This document shows positions 1 to 10,982 of a DNA stretch of 64,000 nt, in pieces; the first letter of the stretch is position 1, and each line of letters starts with the position of its first letter. A program made the position numbers and the translations under genes. The notes under the pieces were generated by a model that saw only the letters and a list, made by a program, of their open reading frames with translations, was not told the origin of the DNA and did no database searches. The stretch lies in the NCBI GenBank assembly GCA_905221605.1, contig CAJNDS010000727.1, positions 16,017-80,016 of the forward strand, written 5' to 3'. The stretch is from Symbiodinium natans (taxonomy: Eukaryota > Sar > Dinophyceae > Suessiales > Symbiodiniaceae).

Positions 1-1132
1 CCTACGCCTCCGGGAGGCTCAACCTCCATGCCTGTTTCTTCAGGCACGTCCGAAAAATCCGGAGAATACCCATCCAACTCTCCTTCTTCTTCCATTGCCT
101 CAGGGCCCTCAAGAGCAGGTGGTTCGGTGCGTTCAACAGGAAACTCAAGACTTCCTTCAGGGATATTTGGGGAATCAAGCGGCGGACTCGGACCATCGAT
201 TGGAACATCAAACTTGATGGGTCTTTCAGGGTCTTCCTTATTACCTCGAAGGTCACGCAAAGCAGCTTTGTCAAATTCCACTGGATCTTTGGCACGAAAA
301 GAGCTGAAGATTTCCAACCGAGGGGGCTTTCCACTACCTGTTGGAACAAAGACCCGAATCCCGGATCCATTAGCACCGTGAGGTCCTACATAGAGTGCCC
401 TCACCAAGCGCTTTCCACGGTGCTCCGGGTAGTCCTTCTGAGGCTTTCCAAAGCCAACAACCCCAAACTCACAGCTCTTCACTGGCTGAACTGTCGACCC
501 ACGCAGTCTCTCCAACGGCGTGCTGTGTTCCTTGGACACATGAAACAAGTTATGCATCCTCACAGAGTACCTCAGCAAGCAACTCCACGGCGAGGATGAA
601 AGCGAGCCACAGGGCTGTGTCTCGTCCACCTCCACGTCCATGCAGCCCAATGGCTCCGTCGATAGGGAGTTGGGCAGGAGGTGAGGACTGCAAACCTTCG
701 TAGCTCCTCCGCTTTCCACCGCGCCAGGACCCTAAGAACCGTCAAAACTTCCGGCCCAGCCCACGTAAAGTGCACAGCAGCCATCCCCGCTTCCACAAGG
801 ATGGGAAACCACTTTTCTTTGCGCGGACCCTCCCACTGCATTCGAGCAACAAGATGCCGTGTAAAGAAGGGAAAAGCATGGGATGGACAAGAAGCAGCGA
901 CAATCGAACAATCAGTGACCAAGAGGAGGACGTGGGCACCTGCGGACTTCGCAGTCCGAGCTGTGGAAGCAGACAGCCAAGGGGTGGGTTCCGGGAAGTT
1001 TTGATCACTCTCTAACTCAACATTGAGCGCGTTGTATGGCCTGCATGGCCGTTGCCGCCAAGGCTTGCGGGCATGCGTGGGCAGCGTCGTGCCAGGCGGC
1101 AAATCCTCTGATGCTGGTGCTGGAAGTGGCAA
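1..1132 (-). pseudogene. Decayed minus-strand coding remnant, possibly retroelement pol
   Basis: No intact gene is present, but the minus strand reads as protein in pieces that change frame. From about 570 down to 1 an open frame contains RALYVGPHGANGSG followed by IRVFVPTGSGKPPRLEIF and an acidic, proline-rich tail (EGPEAMEEEGELDGYSPDF). It runs off the left edge. Upstream, around 650-800, another frame reads WFPILVEAGMAAVHFTWAG. The first stretch resembles the linker that follows integrase in Copia-type polyproteins, but this is a resemblance only. At least two frame changes are needed, so it is either a pseudogene or a gene with introns I cannot place. The assignment to a retroelement is inference. 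Confidence 0.35.
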
Positions 1133-1474
1133 TGACTAGAAGGTGTGAAGCTTCTTTCCACTGACCTTGCTGTGTTTGTGTTCCCTGACCCGGGAAGGGA
1201 TCGGTGGTGCAGGATGTCGGGGACTATTACCCGGCCAGGAAAACGCTGGGTTGATTCAGTGGTGGAGCCTGCATGGGCAAGGGCAACAGAGAAGGGAGGG
1301 CATCTATCGCGCCAACAGGCAGAGCACTCTGTGGTAGACACACCCCGTTAGCGGCAACGCAGGTGCCAGCGAGCGTGAATCGATTAAAGGAAAAAGAAAG
1401 GCAACCTCTACCCTGCCCATATGACTACTCTGGAAGCGCAATATGATCAGCCAGCAGCCATTCAGGATCACTTA
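1133..1474. other. Left flank of element A, no clear gene
   Basis: Low-evidence sequence between the decayed coding remnant and element A. Near 1430-1474 the minus strand reads DPEWLLADHIALPE, which continues the frame seen in the A/B spacer if element A is removed. Positions 1470-1474 (ACTTA on the plus strand, TAAGT on the minus) are one copy of the element A target duplication. Confidence 0.4.
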
Positions 1475-1850
1475 CGTGAAAAACCGAAGGTCCCTCTGGT
1501 ACCTTTTCCCTTGAAAGCACGAACCCTGACCTCTCACACAAGTGCGGACAACTCTCTCTTTTTCACAGTCAGAGCCACTTGAGCCAAAAGTCACGAAGTG
1601 CACAAACTAAACGAATTCTCTCTTGTGAGCTTAAACTCAGCTTCAGAACGAAGTTCCTACACACTGCACACTCACTTTAAATAGCGTATTGGGCAAAAAC
1701 ACACTCGTATGATTTCCTTGGAAATCAACGAGGCATAAACCATCGAGGATGGGATCACACGGATTCCCAATCACTCCGAAGCAAAACAAACCTATACAAG
1801 CTGATCCAAAACATGACAAAAACATCACTGATCAGCCACAATCTTCCACC
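1475..1850 (-). repeat. 3' LTR of element A
   Basis: 376 bp, matching 10983-11358 with no indels. On the element strand it starts GGTGGAAGATTG and ends in TTTTTCACG. Differences from the 5' LTR include the first base (G here, T there) and two C/T changes near 1769 and 1793. Confidence 0.95.
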
Positions 1851-2586
1851 CCCCGCATTTTGCTGAGGGTTCATGTCAAAGATCTGAAGTCCAAGCCCAG
1901 CTCGGCACTTCAACACTAAGGGGATGCCCTGGCCACATTCCCTTGGTGCGTACTCGCCACCAAACGAAACAAACAACACACCAGTCGATCTCTGACATCA
2001 AACTTAAAACTCATGCAAGATCCCACCATCAGGCAGGTTGTCCTGGGTCCACATCACTGGTAACCCAAGAGTTCGTTGTCCAAACACGTGAAAAACGAAT
2101 TAAACTTGCATCCACCTGCACTGGGGCAGGGTTGTCTTGGAACGAATCCAAGAGTTCGTGGTGACAAACACGTGAAAACGAATTAATGCAAGCTTCAGAT
2201 GTTTCCCACTCAGCACTCGACCTTGTCGTGGTACTCCTCCTCAGTCTCGCATCTTCCAGGTCACCAAACTCACCAACTAGCATCGGCTAGCTGATCCTTC
2301 AGGAAAAGATTGGCTTCATAGTTTCGCTTCTTCCAGCGTACCATCAGCCAAAAACGTCTTCAGAGGTGGCAATCAGACGCCTTGCAGAAGGGGCTATAGA
2401 GTCCCTCGTTGAGTTTCATCATCATTTTGCCTCCTCTTTGCAAACTTCTCATGCACTGAAACAAGGGCTCACACTAACCAGAAAAATCGCGGGCGCTCCA
2501 TGGCGGCAACGCGGCCATGGCTTCCAAAAAAATGGCTGCGGGTTTCACTCACCCACCCAACCACTGAGATCACTTAGCATCTCAGT
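1851..2586 (-). other. 3' untranslated region and purine tract of element A
   Basis: About 740 bp between the gag-pol stop codon and the 3' LTR, without a convincing ORF. Next to the LTR the element strand reads AAAATGCGGGG, a short G-rich tract in the place of the polypurine tract. The region also holds an imperfect direct repeat: AATTCG-TTTTCACGTGTTTG followed by ACGAACTCTTGG and ACAACCCTGCC occurs twice, about 83 bp apart (see the same region in element B). Confidence 0.8.
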
Positions 2587-5500
2587 TCATTCTTCATCCT
2601 CTTCGCCCTTCTTCTCGCCAGCTCCAGTTGACTCCATCAACTTGGCGCGGCGCTCCTTGGCGGCTTCCTTCATCTCCGCCAACTCAGCCGTCCTCGTTTC
2701 CATCATCACATCCTGCGAAGATCGGCTAGGCTCAGCTGGCGTCTCCGCAGGCCTCTCAGTTGGCTGGTCTCCAACCTTTCTCTTCTTCTCTTCCAACATC
2801 AGCTCCAAATCGGCAACACTAAAGCTTGCCTTCACACGCTCAGCAATCTGCGCGATAGCTGCTGCATCCAACTCAGATGGTACAACTGACACAGGCGAGC
2901 GAACCGCTTCGCCTTCCAGCTTTGCTCTCTTAGCAGCTTCTTCCTCGGCAGCTGACAGGTCGGCGATGCGCTTGCGCTTTCGCTCAGCTTCCTCGAACTC
3001 TCGGTCTTGTTGTTCCGCTGCAGCCTTGAGGATCCGCTTCAGGTCCTTTTCCTCCTTCTCGAGTTTCCCAACATTCTCACCCATGATCCCAAAGGCTTGC
3101 TGCCACATGTCGGCAGGCAACGTCAAGTTGAACCTCACCACATAGTCGGTCGGCAAGTGCCACTTACACTTGCAGATCCACACAACACCGCTTCGAGTCT
3201 CACTCGCAACCACCTTCTTCCAGCTTGCCGCCCTCTGCGTGTCGGTGATCTCCTCTTTCTTTTTCTCCAGGTCCTCCAAGAATCCTGCAACAGACTCCAT
3301 CACGGATCTGTAGTGGCTGTAGGCCACAAACGACCACTTGGGGACTGGTCTCTCCCTCAGCTCCGGCTCGTGAATCCGAAGTGTATCACACGACAACATC
3401 GAAATCACTCGCACTCGCTCCACCAGTTCCTTAAACACCAAGGATCCTTCCTTTGCACTTCTCTTCCAGCGCAACACCCATGGGGGATAATACGAGCTCT
3501 CAGCTTCATCCTCCATGATCCTCTCTGCTCCCAAAATGGGTAGCATGCACAACAGATCCACCATCCGCAAGACTCCGAGGTCCTGGTGCTCACCCAGAAG
3601 CAAAACAGGGACTATCCCTTTTCTCTTCAAGTACCTCACGAAGCTCAACATCGCCAGGCCACACGTTCCCGGCGGTACTTCCATGTACAGTCCTCCTTCA
3701 TTCACTGCCATCTCCCAGATGATGGCCTTGCCACCAATCTGTCCACGGACATCCAAGATTCCGAAGATCTTCGTGGGTTTCTCCTGTAGCTCACACACCT
3801 CCTGGATGGGCTTCACCAGCTTCTCGTATGAGCTTTGATAGCGCAACATATCCTTGTCGGATAGCGTGCCTACCACGTCCTTGAGCTCTAGCTCATCCAC
3901 TGGAGTTCCGCGCCGGCAGATACTCCATGACACATCACCGAACCACTTCGGCGGCTCTGGATCCGCCAGCTCCGGAAACACGTCGACCATCCGTTCAATC
4001 ACCTTCGGCATGGCCTTGGGTTTCGGTGCAGCTTGGCCTGAGCCTCGGCTTTCACCTTTATCACCCCTTTTTCCAGCAGCTCGGCGCTCCTTCTCTGCCT
4101 CTCGGAGATGGAATGCATGGCTTGCATCCGTGCCAGAGACTGTCACAGTCTGTTTGCACTTTTCGCACTTGGGCTTGCCACTTTCATCCCAGCTCAACCC
4201 GGCAGCATGCTCGGATCTGAACAACCATTTGCAAACCTTACACCAAAAGGGGCTTTTCATCTCAGCACCCTGCTCACCCTTCCTGCTGTCTTCAGCTGCC
4301 ATTTTCCTGTCCTTCACCAAAGGTACAGGCTCCAGGCTAGGGCTAGCTTCCGTGGTGCTTGAACCAAAGCTTTTGCGGTTGGACCATAAATCCATTTCTT
4401 GAACCTCAGGGGAAGAGTCTTCACGAAGGGTTTCGGGACTTCTAAGGTGGAAATTTTCAAAAACTTCGCCACACTTTTTCACACTTTTCAACGATCCAAC
4501 TTGCTCCACACTGCATCCAGTTGCCTCGGCACACTGGCATGCCTGAACTCCAACCCTTGGTCGGATTCCACAGATCCTCCACACCTGCTGCACATCTTCA
4601 CCAGGGTATATACCCATAGCTTGCTGGTGCTGACAGAATGTCACTTGACTCAAGCACTTTGTAAGAACGTCAGCGATCATTCCCGCTGTCGGGCACCAAA
4701 TGACCTTCAAGGTCTGAGCTTCCTGTATCCGCTCCTGAAGATAGCAGACAGCGATGTCTAAGTGGCGAACTCGCCTACTCAACCCACGGTTTAGCAAAAC
4801 CGCTCTCGCTGAGGAACTGTCAGTGTGCAATCGGATCGTGACATCTGACTCGGCCAACTGACCGATCAAAGTCGCAAGTCCCTCACTCTCCTGTACCGCA
4901 GTCAAGATGGCTCTCAACTCGGCTTCACAAGAACTCAGCGATACACACCCTTGAACTCGAGAGATTCCCTTGATCAGGCATCCTCTATAAAAGATGGCTA
5001 TGCCCGACACAGATCTTCGTCCTAACGACGCTTGGGGTGCCCAACTGGCATCCGCATACACTTCCAGCTGCGCCGGCCCACTGTCCGGTACATTCCCATC
5101 AGGGCCAAAGTACTGCCATGCATGGTATTGTCCCTTTAGGAACCTAATCACTTGTCGCAATGCTTGCTCAAAGCATGCTGTTGGCTTGGACTGTCCTTGC
5201 GAAAGAATGGACATCCACCTACTCAGGTCAGGTCTCGACTGACCCCACCATGCAATCCGGCCAAGTACTGCTCTGTACCTCGCAGCTGCAGTGTCACTCA
5301 ACTCAGGATCCGAACCACTTGCTCTGCCCTTCTCGACCGTTTTCACGATGTCCGGAGGAGCAGTAACCACCTTCAGGTCCTTACAGAACTCTGTCTCGAA
5401 CAGGGCATCTAAGTATGCCGGGGGCACTCGCATCCTGAGATGACTCCCTTGTCTCTCAATCTCTCGCCCCAAAAAGGTGATCTTTCCACCAGTGGAAGTG

Positions 5501-8500
5501 ATTCGACCCGTTTCCTTGATCTTCAACTCTCCGTTCAGGGTGTCGGTCACCAACCGAATGGCATCTCTAGTGCCACACAGAATCAAATCGTCCACATAGC
5601 ACAACATGAGGAATCTTTTCCCTCTCACAGTGCCCTCGAAGACGGAAGGTTCCGTTGGGCATTGCTTCAACCCAACTTTCTTCACAACTGTCGCCAGCTT
5701 CAAGTTCCAAGCTTTGGCGGCAACTCTCAAACCATTCATGGCTTGATCCAGAATCATAAACACCGGGACATAATAGTCCTTGCAGGCGGAAACATCCTTG
5801 GGCAATTGGATAATCGCCTTCGATCCTTTCGGAAGGGGGGAATGCAAGAATGCAGTGCTAACATCCAAAGTTGCGATATCCATAGCATCTACCGAAGCAA
5901 TGGCCAAAAGCGTCCGTAACGCTTCTAAAGAAGGAGTCGTAGCACTCAGTCCTAAAGATGATGCTGTGCTCCCCTTTGCGATGTCTTGCACCACACACCG
6001 AGCTCTCACAGCTTCCTTGCCATTCACCACCTTTGGGCCTATGACCCATCGGGTTGGGATGATCTTTATCCCATGCTGACGAGCAAACTTCTGAGCCTCG
6101 TCTGCTCCAACCACTCTCCCTGCTTTGTGAGCAGTCATACTCTGCAGCTCAGTTCGCCGGCCTTCCACTGTTTTATCCACATCTAATGGACATCCATCTA
6201 TCTCAGACAGAACACTCGTGGGTCTTGCCAGCCAAACTTGGGATCCACACACCTTCATGGACTCCGGGAAAGTGCTATTCTTGTTGAGCAGAATCGAATT
6301 GGTCACATGTACCAACTTCGGACTCTCGTCACTGCTTACCATTTTAATAGGACCTTGAGGCACATCGAGTCTTGGGTCTAAACAAATACGATTGATCAGC
6401 CGGGGAACTCGATTGGACTCATCTGGAACTGAGTTCACATCTGAAGTTAAACTCTCTAAACGCCGGGGAACTCGACTGGACTCATTTGGAACTGAATCCA
6501 CATCCATTTGAGGTTTTTCTTCCTCCATTGGGATCGCTTCATCCTCAGCGGGAGTTTCTCCTTCGAAGTATCCAGGTTCCATTGCCTCATCTGGAATCCC
6601 TTGGTAAGGCAAACTTGGATCCTCAAAATCCTCCATGTCAACATCCACAACTTCTGTCGCAGGTGTTGGGACGCTTTGCTTCTCCTCCAACTTGGGATCT
6701 GGTCGACTCTCATAGGTGATCTTCGGGCGTTTCAGGAGTGAAGGCTCACTTCCAGACTCCATCACCCCCGCATCCTTTGAGCTTCTCTGGTCCATTTTTG
6801 GAGTTTCCTCTGTTGGTTCTTTCGATTCCAACCGTTGTCGTTGAGCTTTCAACCAATCATCATACCGTTTTCGGCATTCAGCATTGTGGTTGGCTTTTCC
6901 TCTTTTTGGACCACACGCAGGACAGTTCGCTGTGCCACCATGTTCCTTCACCCATGCAGCTGGAGGTCCAACTTTGCTCATGTCGGTGGTCGGTCCCTCA
7001 GACACTCGGCCCTCAAAGGCCTTGTCCGCTTCACCTTCAATCCGATCGGGCACACCATCCTCTTTCTCCTTCAGAATCGGGGGAGCCAATGTATCCGATG
7101 GATCATGCTCCTTGAGCAAATGTTGACAATGCTCCAACCCAATCTTCAACGGAACGATGTGCTTGATGGACTTTGCTCGAAAGTGTTTTGGACAACCATC
7201 CACCATGGCACTCACAACATGAGTCAAGCCACCAACTTCAGGGTACACATAGGCTGCTTCCACAAACCGGGAGAGCGCCGTGGTTTTCATCGAATCCGGT
7301 AGCTCAGCCAGAACTGTAGCACCTATCAACGACGATCCACACTCATGGAGGGATCTCTGTAGTACCAACTCCTGGGGTGATTTCTTCCCATCAAAGGCAG
7401 CTGCATGGTGATTGTGCATTGCAGCACAGTAAATCAGACCAAACTCAAACGCTCGAGGACTTCTTTTCAAGTCAAAGCCCTGCGCTCGTAGATCCAACCT
7501 CACCGTGCTGAACAACTCCTTGAGTGTTCTCACTGCCCTTTCCACACCACCAACCGCTTCATGTCCCTGCGGAGGTGCTCTTTGGGTCACAATCCTAATC
7601 CCCAGATTGGCTCTCTTGATGAGGGCGCTCACCGCTGTCTCGCTGTCTGTCCTCAACAGTACAGCAGACCCTGCAATGTCCAGTCCGAAAGCATTCATCC
7701 AATAACGAATCCAGCTGGAGGTATTGTCAGCATTGGTCCCTACCAACAGACATCCAATCATTCTGGTTGACATTTCAGTCATGACCAGTACTTTCATGTT
7801 GGGAGCCGTCGGCTGGTCTTTCGCAAAAGTACCAGTTACCAGGTTGATGAAGCAGAAATCTGCTTGCAACGCCACGGGTCGGTCTTGAGCATCCTTGGTC
7901 CGACGATGCTGGGTTGTTCCTCTTGTCATCCGACAATGAGGACATTCGGACGAAAAAGGAATGTGGCCTCGCATCCGATGCAGCTCCATTTCTTCTTGCT
8001 TTTTCTTGGTCATTGACTGCACTGACTGCATCTGATCAACCTCCATCGGTCGTTGGCCATCATCCACATCCATGGGTCGAACCTCAGTTCTTCCAAAGGT
8101 TACTTTCTTTCGCTTTCCAGCATCACCTTGCAGGTAGATCCAAGGACATCCAGCCCAGGATACTCCATATCCCATGACTCCTTTCTTCTCGTGTCGCAGC
8201 GAAATCTCTCTTCGAGTGAACTTCACTTCCCAACCAGTATTCACCATCTGCTCGGTGCTCAAGATGTTGTGAGCCACATCTGCTACAACTCCAGTCACAC
8301 ACACCGATGTCAAACCAAGATACTGCTTTCCTTCATACATAGGCAGCAAGGCTCGGATGCGAACTCGCTCGAAGACATTCACCGGGGTATCGTTGGCTGC
8401 TGAGTACCTCTCATTAGGTCCCAACGCCTTCCGATCCAAGATCTGGAACTCATCCAAGTATCTTTTCGCAATCACAGTCACCGATGCTCCTGAGTCAATC

Positions 8501-10584
8501 AACCACCATTTGCTTGCATCATCCTTTTCCATGCTTTTGACTTGATTCATCGGAGGTTTCATCAAAGACCGAACTGACTTAGATGGCAACATCTGAGATA
8601 AATCGGTAGAGATCCGATGCTCCAACTCGGCAATCCGGACTCTCGTCTCAACTTCCCATGACCAATCTATCTCATCAGTACTCCGGGGAATCCACTCTTT
8701 TCTCACTTCATCGAGCAATCCTTCCAGAGGTTGCAACACAGATTCCACTCGGGCCTCTGACTCAGGTTCATTCCATTCACCTCCAGTTAGCTGGTAGTCA
8801 CTCGACTCACCCTCTTGGGAGACTTCAGCAACTGTCTTCCCCTTTCCTTTGCCTTTTCCTTTGGGCTTTCCCTTTTCGGGCTTCTTCTTGGGATCTCCTT
8901 TTGCCTTGGCTTTCGCCTTAGCATTGGGGGAATTGGGCTTCTTGCCTGAATCTCCCTCCTTATACCAGCAATCGCGGGCATAATGTCCCTTTCCACCACA
9001 CACATAGCACTCCACATCCTTCTTGTTCTGGCTTGAAGCTCGTTTGCCAGCACCTTTGCTTGATTCGCGCTTGCCTTTCTGTTCCTTTCCTTTGCCTTTT
9101 GGTTTTCCTTCGTTGCCCTTTCCCTCATTGGGATCTCGAAAAGGTTGAAGCTTCGTGCCAGGGGCTTCTGACCACACCCTTTGTTGCACCTCAAACTTCA
9201 GAGCAACTCTTTTCAGATCTTCAAACGATTCACTATCGCCATGCAACAAGCAATGGCTTCTACACCGATCTGGCAAACTGCGCAGCAAAACCATAACCGA
9301 ATCCGCTTCTTGGATCTGCAAACCACCAGCATGCACATCGGGATCAAGACTATTGAGCAGCTTGGTGTACTTGTTCAACTCATGCTCAATCTTTCGAATG
9401 ATCTCCGGAATACTGGGTGCTTTCACGGTTTGATTCACCAGCTGCGACCGAAAGAACAGGCATTCAGCTCGCGACTTCAGGCAAAACTCCTTCGCCAGCA
9501 ATCTCAAAGCCACAAAACCAGATTGTTGATAAGTGCTCTCACTTTCAACATATGTCTGCAAAATCAGAGAACTCTTCTCATGATTTGCAAAAGTCTGTCG
9601 CAGGATGTGCATCAGCCTCGTCGACCTCTTCTGTTGCTCCACAGTAAGTCGATCCTGTTTCAGCCGAGACTCTTCTTGAGTCTTCACCGCATGCATGAGC
9701 TCATTGGGAAACACTTCTGAACCCAAACCAACCCAACTGGTCAGCTTCTCCATCCAGGTCAAGAATCCAAGAGCTTCAGAGATGCGATCCTTCCAAGACG
9801 AAAAGTCAATGGTCGGCAAACTGGGCAACCATTTGTCCGATCGAGCAAACACATCCCTTTCCCTTTCTTGCTCCAGAGGTGGAGGTCTCAGTGGGGGACT
9901 TGGGCTCGCCATCCGAAAAAGCTGGGTCCCCTTCGCAGGAGTACCCACTGGCGATGCACCTTGACATCCCGAAGAAGAACTGGGCATGTTCTCAGGAACA
10001 CCATCCTGAGGTAAGGGGGGATTCACCTGTTGCTGTTGCTGTGGCTGCTGTTGCTGATGCTGCTGTATCATCCACTGCTGATGCTGCTGCTGTTGCTGCA
10101 CCATGGACGAAGTCATCGTTTGCATAAACTGCTGTTGCTGCACAACCAGTTGCTGCATCATGCTTTCCAATTCTCGCACTTGTCTCGTCAACCCTTGCAC
10201 GTCGGGTGATGTTTGTGATGGTGTCACCACAGGTTGAGGAGGTCCAGTGGATAGTCCTGGTGGTAACGAAGGACTTCCTACCGCTTGCTGAGGCAAACCA
10301 GGGGGAAACGAAGGGCCTCCCATTGTCTGTTGGGGTGCTCCAGTAGCTACCCCATGAGGGCTTCTGGCGGGAGTTCGACCTCTGGGCACTGGGCCATACA
10401 CAGGTTGGCTTCCTTGTGCCAAACCTTGCACCCACAGTGGGTTGGGATTTCCCAAACCCGGAAAAGGGTCTACCCTTCGCCTTGTCTCAGCATCCATGAT
10501 GGGCACAGAGCTTCCACGCTCTCGTCCACCTCTTGGACTCCTCACATGAGCTCCACTGGTATGTCGTGGGGATGTATTCAACAT
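2587..10584 (-). CDS. Gag-pol polyprotein of element A (2,665 aa)
   Basis: Single ORF encoding a Copia-type polyprotein. In order: a Q-rich gag with poly-glutamine runs around residues 165-190; a CCHC zinc knuckle (CYVCGGKGHYARDC, about 526-539) in a lysine/glycine-rich region; an aspartic protease (WWLIDSGAS, D697); the GAG-pre-integrase HHCC finger (H869, H874, C881, C884); the integrase triad (D909 in ADFCF, D980 in RTDSE, E1015 in GGVER, 34 residues apart); RT with YVDD (1663-1666); and RNase H beginning at D1845 (YADASW) with the later SSCEAEL and LHTDSSS motifs. All key residues I can check are present. About 690 further residues follow RNase H, with a CX2C-X21-CX2C finger at about 2115-2143 and a charged coiled-coil-like stretch near 2500-2560. 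Such an extension is unusual. Start chosen as the first ATG after the leader, conserved in B. Confidence 0.93.
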   Translation of the reverse strand: MLNTSPRHTSGAHVRSPRGGRERGSSVPIMDAETRRRVDPFPGLGNPNPLWVQGLAQGSQPVYGPVPRGRTPARSPHGVATGAPQQTMGGPSFPPGLPQQAVGSPSLPPGLSTGPPQPVVTPSQTSPDVQGLTRQVRELESMMQQLVVQQQQFMQTMTSSMVQQQQQHQQWMIQQHQQQQPQQQQQVNPPLPQDGVPENMPSSSSGCQGASPVGTPAKGTQLFRMASPSPPLRPPPLEQERERDVFARSDKWLPSLPTIDFSSWKDRISEALGFLTWMEKLTSWVGLGSEVFPNELMHAVKTQEESRLKQDRLTVEQQKRSTRLMHILRQTFANHEKSSLILQTYVESESTYQQSGFVALRLLAKEFCLKSRAECLFFRSQLVNQTVKAPSIPEIIRKIEHELNKYTKLLNSLDPDVHAGGLQIQEADSVMVLLRSLPDRCRSHCLLHGDSESFEDLKRVALKFEVQQRVWSEAPGTKLQPFRDPNEGKGNEGKPKGKGKEQKGKRESSKGAGKRASSQNKKDVECYVCGGKGHYARDCWYKEGDSGKKPNSPNAKAKAKAKGDPKKKPEKGKPKGKGKGKGKTVAEVSQEGESSDYQLTGGEWNEPESEARVESVLQPLEGLLDEVRKEWIPRSTDEIDWSWEVETRVRIAELEHRISTDLSQMLPSKSVRSLMKPPMNQVKSMEKDDASKWWLIDSGASVTVIAKRYLDEFQILDRKALGPNERYSAANDTPVNVFERVRIRALLPMYEGKQYLGLTSVCVTGVVADVAHNILSTEQMVNTGWEVKFTRREISLRHEKKGVMGYGVSWAGCPWIYLQGDAGKRKKVTFGRTEVRPMDVDDGQRPMEVDQMQSVQSMTKKKQEEMELHRMRGHIPFSSECPHCRMTRGTTQHRRTKDAQDRPVALQADFCFINLVTGTFAKDQPTAPNMKVLVMTEMSTRMIGCLLVGTNADNTSSWIRYWMNAFGLDIAGSAVLLRTDSETAVSALIKRANLGIRIVTQRAPPQGHEAVGGVERAVRTLKELFSTVRLDLRAQGFDLKRSPRAFEFGLIYCAAMHNHHAAAFDGKKSPQELVLQRSLHECGSSLIGATVLAELPDSMKTTALSRFVEAAYVYPEVGGLTHVVSAMVDGCPKHFRAKSIKHIVPLKIGLEHCQHLLKEHDPSDTLAPPILKEKEDGVPDRIEGEADKAFEGRVSEGPTTDMSKVGPPAAWVKEHGGTANCPACGPKRGKANHNAECRKRYDDWLKAQRQRLESKEPTEETPKMDQRSSKDAGVMESGSEPSLLKRPKITYESRPDPKLEEKQSVPTPATEVVDVDMEDFEDPSLPYQGIPDEAMEPGYFEGETPAEDEAIPMEEEKPQMDVDSVPNESSRVPRRLESLTSDVNSVPDESNRVPRLINRICLDPRLDVPQGPIKMVSSDESPKLVHVTNSILLNKNSTFPESMKVCGSQVWLARPTSVLSEIDGCPLDVDKTVEGRRTELQSMTAHKAGRVVGADEAQKFARQHGIKIIPTRWVIGPKVVNGKEAVRARCVVQDIAKGSTASSLGLSATTPSLEALRTLLAIASVDAMDIATLDVSTAFLHSPLPKGSKAIIQLPKDVSACKDYYVPVFMILDQAMNGLRVAAKAWNLKLATVVKKVGLKQCPTEPSVFEGTVRGKRFLMLCYVDDLILCGTRDAIRLVTDTLNGELKIKETGRITSTGGKITFLGREIERQGSHLRMRVPPAYLDALFETEFCKDLKVVTAPPDIVKTVEKGRASGSDPELSDTAAARYRAVLGRIAWWGQSRPDLSRWMSILSQGQSKPTACFEQALRQVIRFLKGQYHAWQYFGPDGNVPDSGPAQLEVYADASWAPQASLGRRSVSGIAIFYRGCLIKGISRVQGCVSLSSCEAELRAILTAVQESEGLATLIGQLAESDVTIRLHTDSSSARAVLLNRGLSRRVRHLDIAVCYLQERIQEAQTLKVIWCPTAGMIADVLTKCLSQVTFCQHQQAMGIYPGEDVQQVWRICGIRPRVGVQACQCAEATGCSVEQVGSLKSVKKCGEVFENFHLRSPETLREDSSPEVQEMDLWSNRKSFGSSTTEASPSLEPVPLVKDRKMAAEDSRKGEQGAEMKSPFWCKVCKWLFRSEHAAGLSWDESGKPKCEKCKQTVTVSGTDASHAFHLREAEKERRAAGKRGDKGESRGSGQAAPKPKAMPKVIERMVDVFPELADPEPPKWFGDVSWSICRRGTPVDELELKDVVGTLSDKDMLRYQSSYEKLVKPIQEVCELQEKPTKIFGILDVRGQIGGKAIIWEMAVNEGGLYMEVPPGTCGLAMLSFVRYLKRKGIVPVLLLGEHQDLGVLRMVDLLCMLPILGAERIMEDEAESSYYPPWVLRWKRSAKEGSLVFKELVERVRVISMLSCDTLRIHEPELRERPVPKWSFVAYSHYRSVMESVAGFLEDLEKKKEEITDTQRAASWKKVVASETRSGVVWICKCKWHLPTDYVVRFNLTLPADMWQQAFGIMGENVGKLEKEEKDLKRILKAAAEQQDREFEEAERKRKRIADLSAAEEEAAKRAKLEGEAVRSPVSVVPSELDAAAIAQIAERVKASFSVADLELMLEEKKRKVGDQPTERPAETPAEPSRSSQDVMMETRTAELAEMKEAAKERRAKLMESTGAGEKKGEEDEE

Positions 10585-10970
10585 AGTTCCTGAACTCAGG
10601 CTCCAGCCTGCAGTCTCTCCACAACGTCTTCTGGCGAAAATTCTCTCACCAACACCAGATGGTCCAGGCTCCTGAAGAACCTTAGTTCTACTCTACCAAG
10701 CACCGTATTCCTCCAAGATCGGTCACAACCAATTCAGTTCCAGACAAACCACCTTGCCCGGGCTCCAAAGTGCCTCAACAGCCGCTGAACCAACTGCTTC
10801 CAAGCCTGATGAGTCCGGATCCGCCTCCTCACAGGATAGGCTTCCCGGTACGAGTACAAGAGATTCCGGTCCACTGGCAGTCTGGGCTCCAAACCCAAAC
10901 TTGCCTCCAGGCACTCACAGAGTCCTGACAGACAACCAAAGACCATACACGGCTCGTCCACAAGGCACAA
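10585..10970 (-). other. Leader of element A
   Basis: About 390 bp between the primer-binding site and the gag ATG, with no ORF I trust. The corresponding leader of B is 17 bp longer because of two small insertions, which are the only indels between A and B apart from the 100-bp deletion in B. Confidence 0.7.
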
Positions 10971-10982
10971 GCTCCGCTACCA
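10971..10982 (-). promoter_or_regulatory. Primer-binding site of element A
   Basis: On the minus strand TGGTAGCGGAGC follows the 5' LTR directly. It resembles the TGGTATCAGAGC site of plant Copia elements and the complement of eukaryotic initiator-tRNA 3' ends (...GCTACCA). Priming by initiator methionine tRNA is therefore likely, though the dinoflagellate tRNA was not examined. Confidence 0.8.

Noticed and set aside
2366-10593. Many plus-strand open frames opposite the A polyprotein (for example the 259-codon frame at 2366), and their mirror set in B
   Set aside because: They are antisense shadows of gag-pol and keep no motif of their own.
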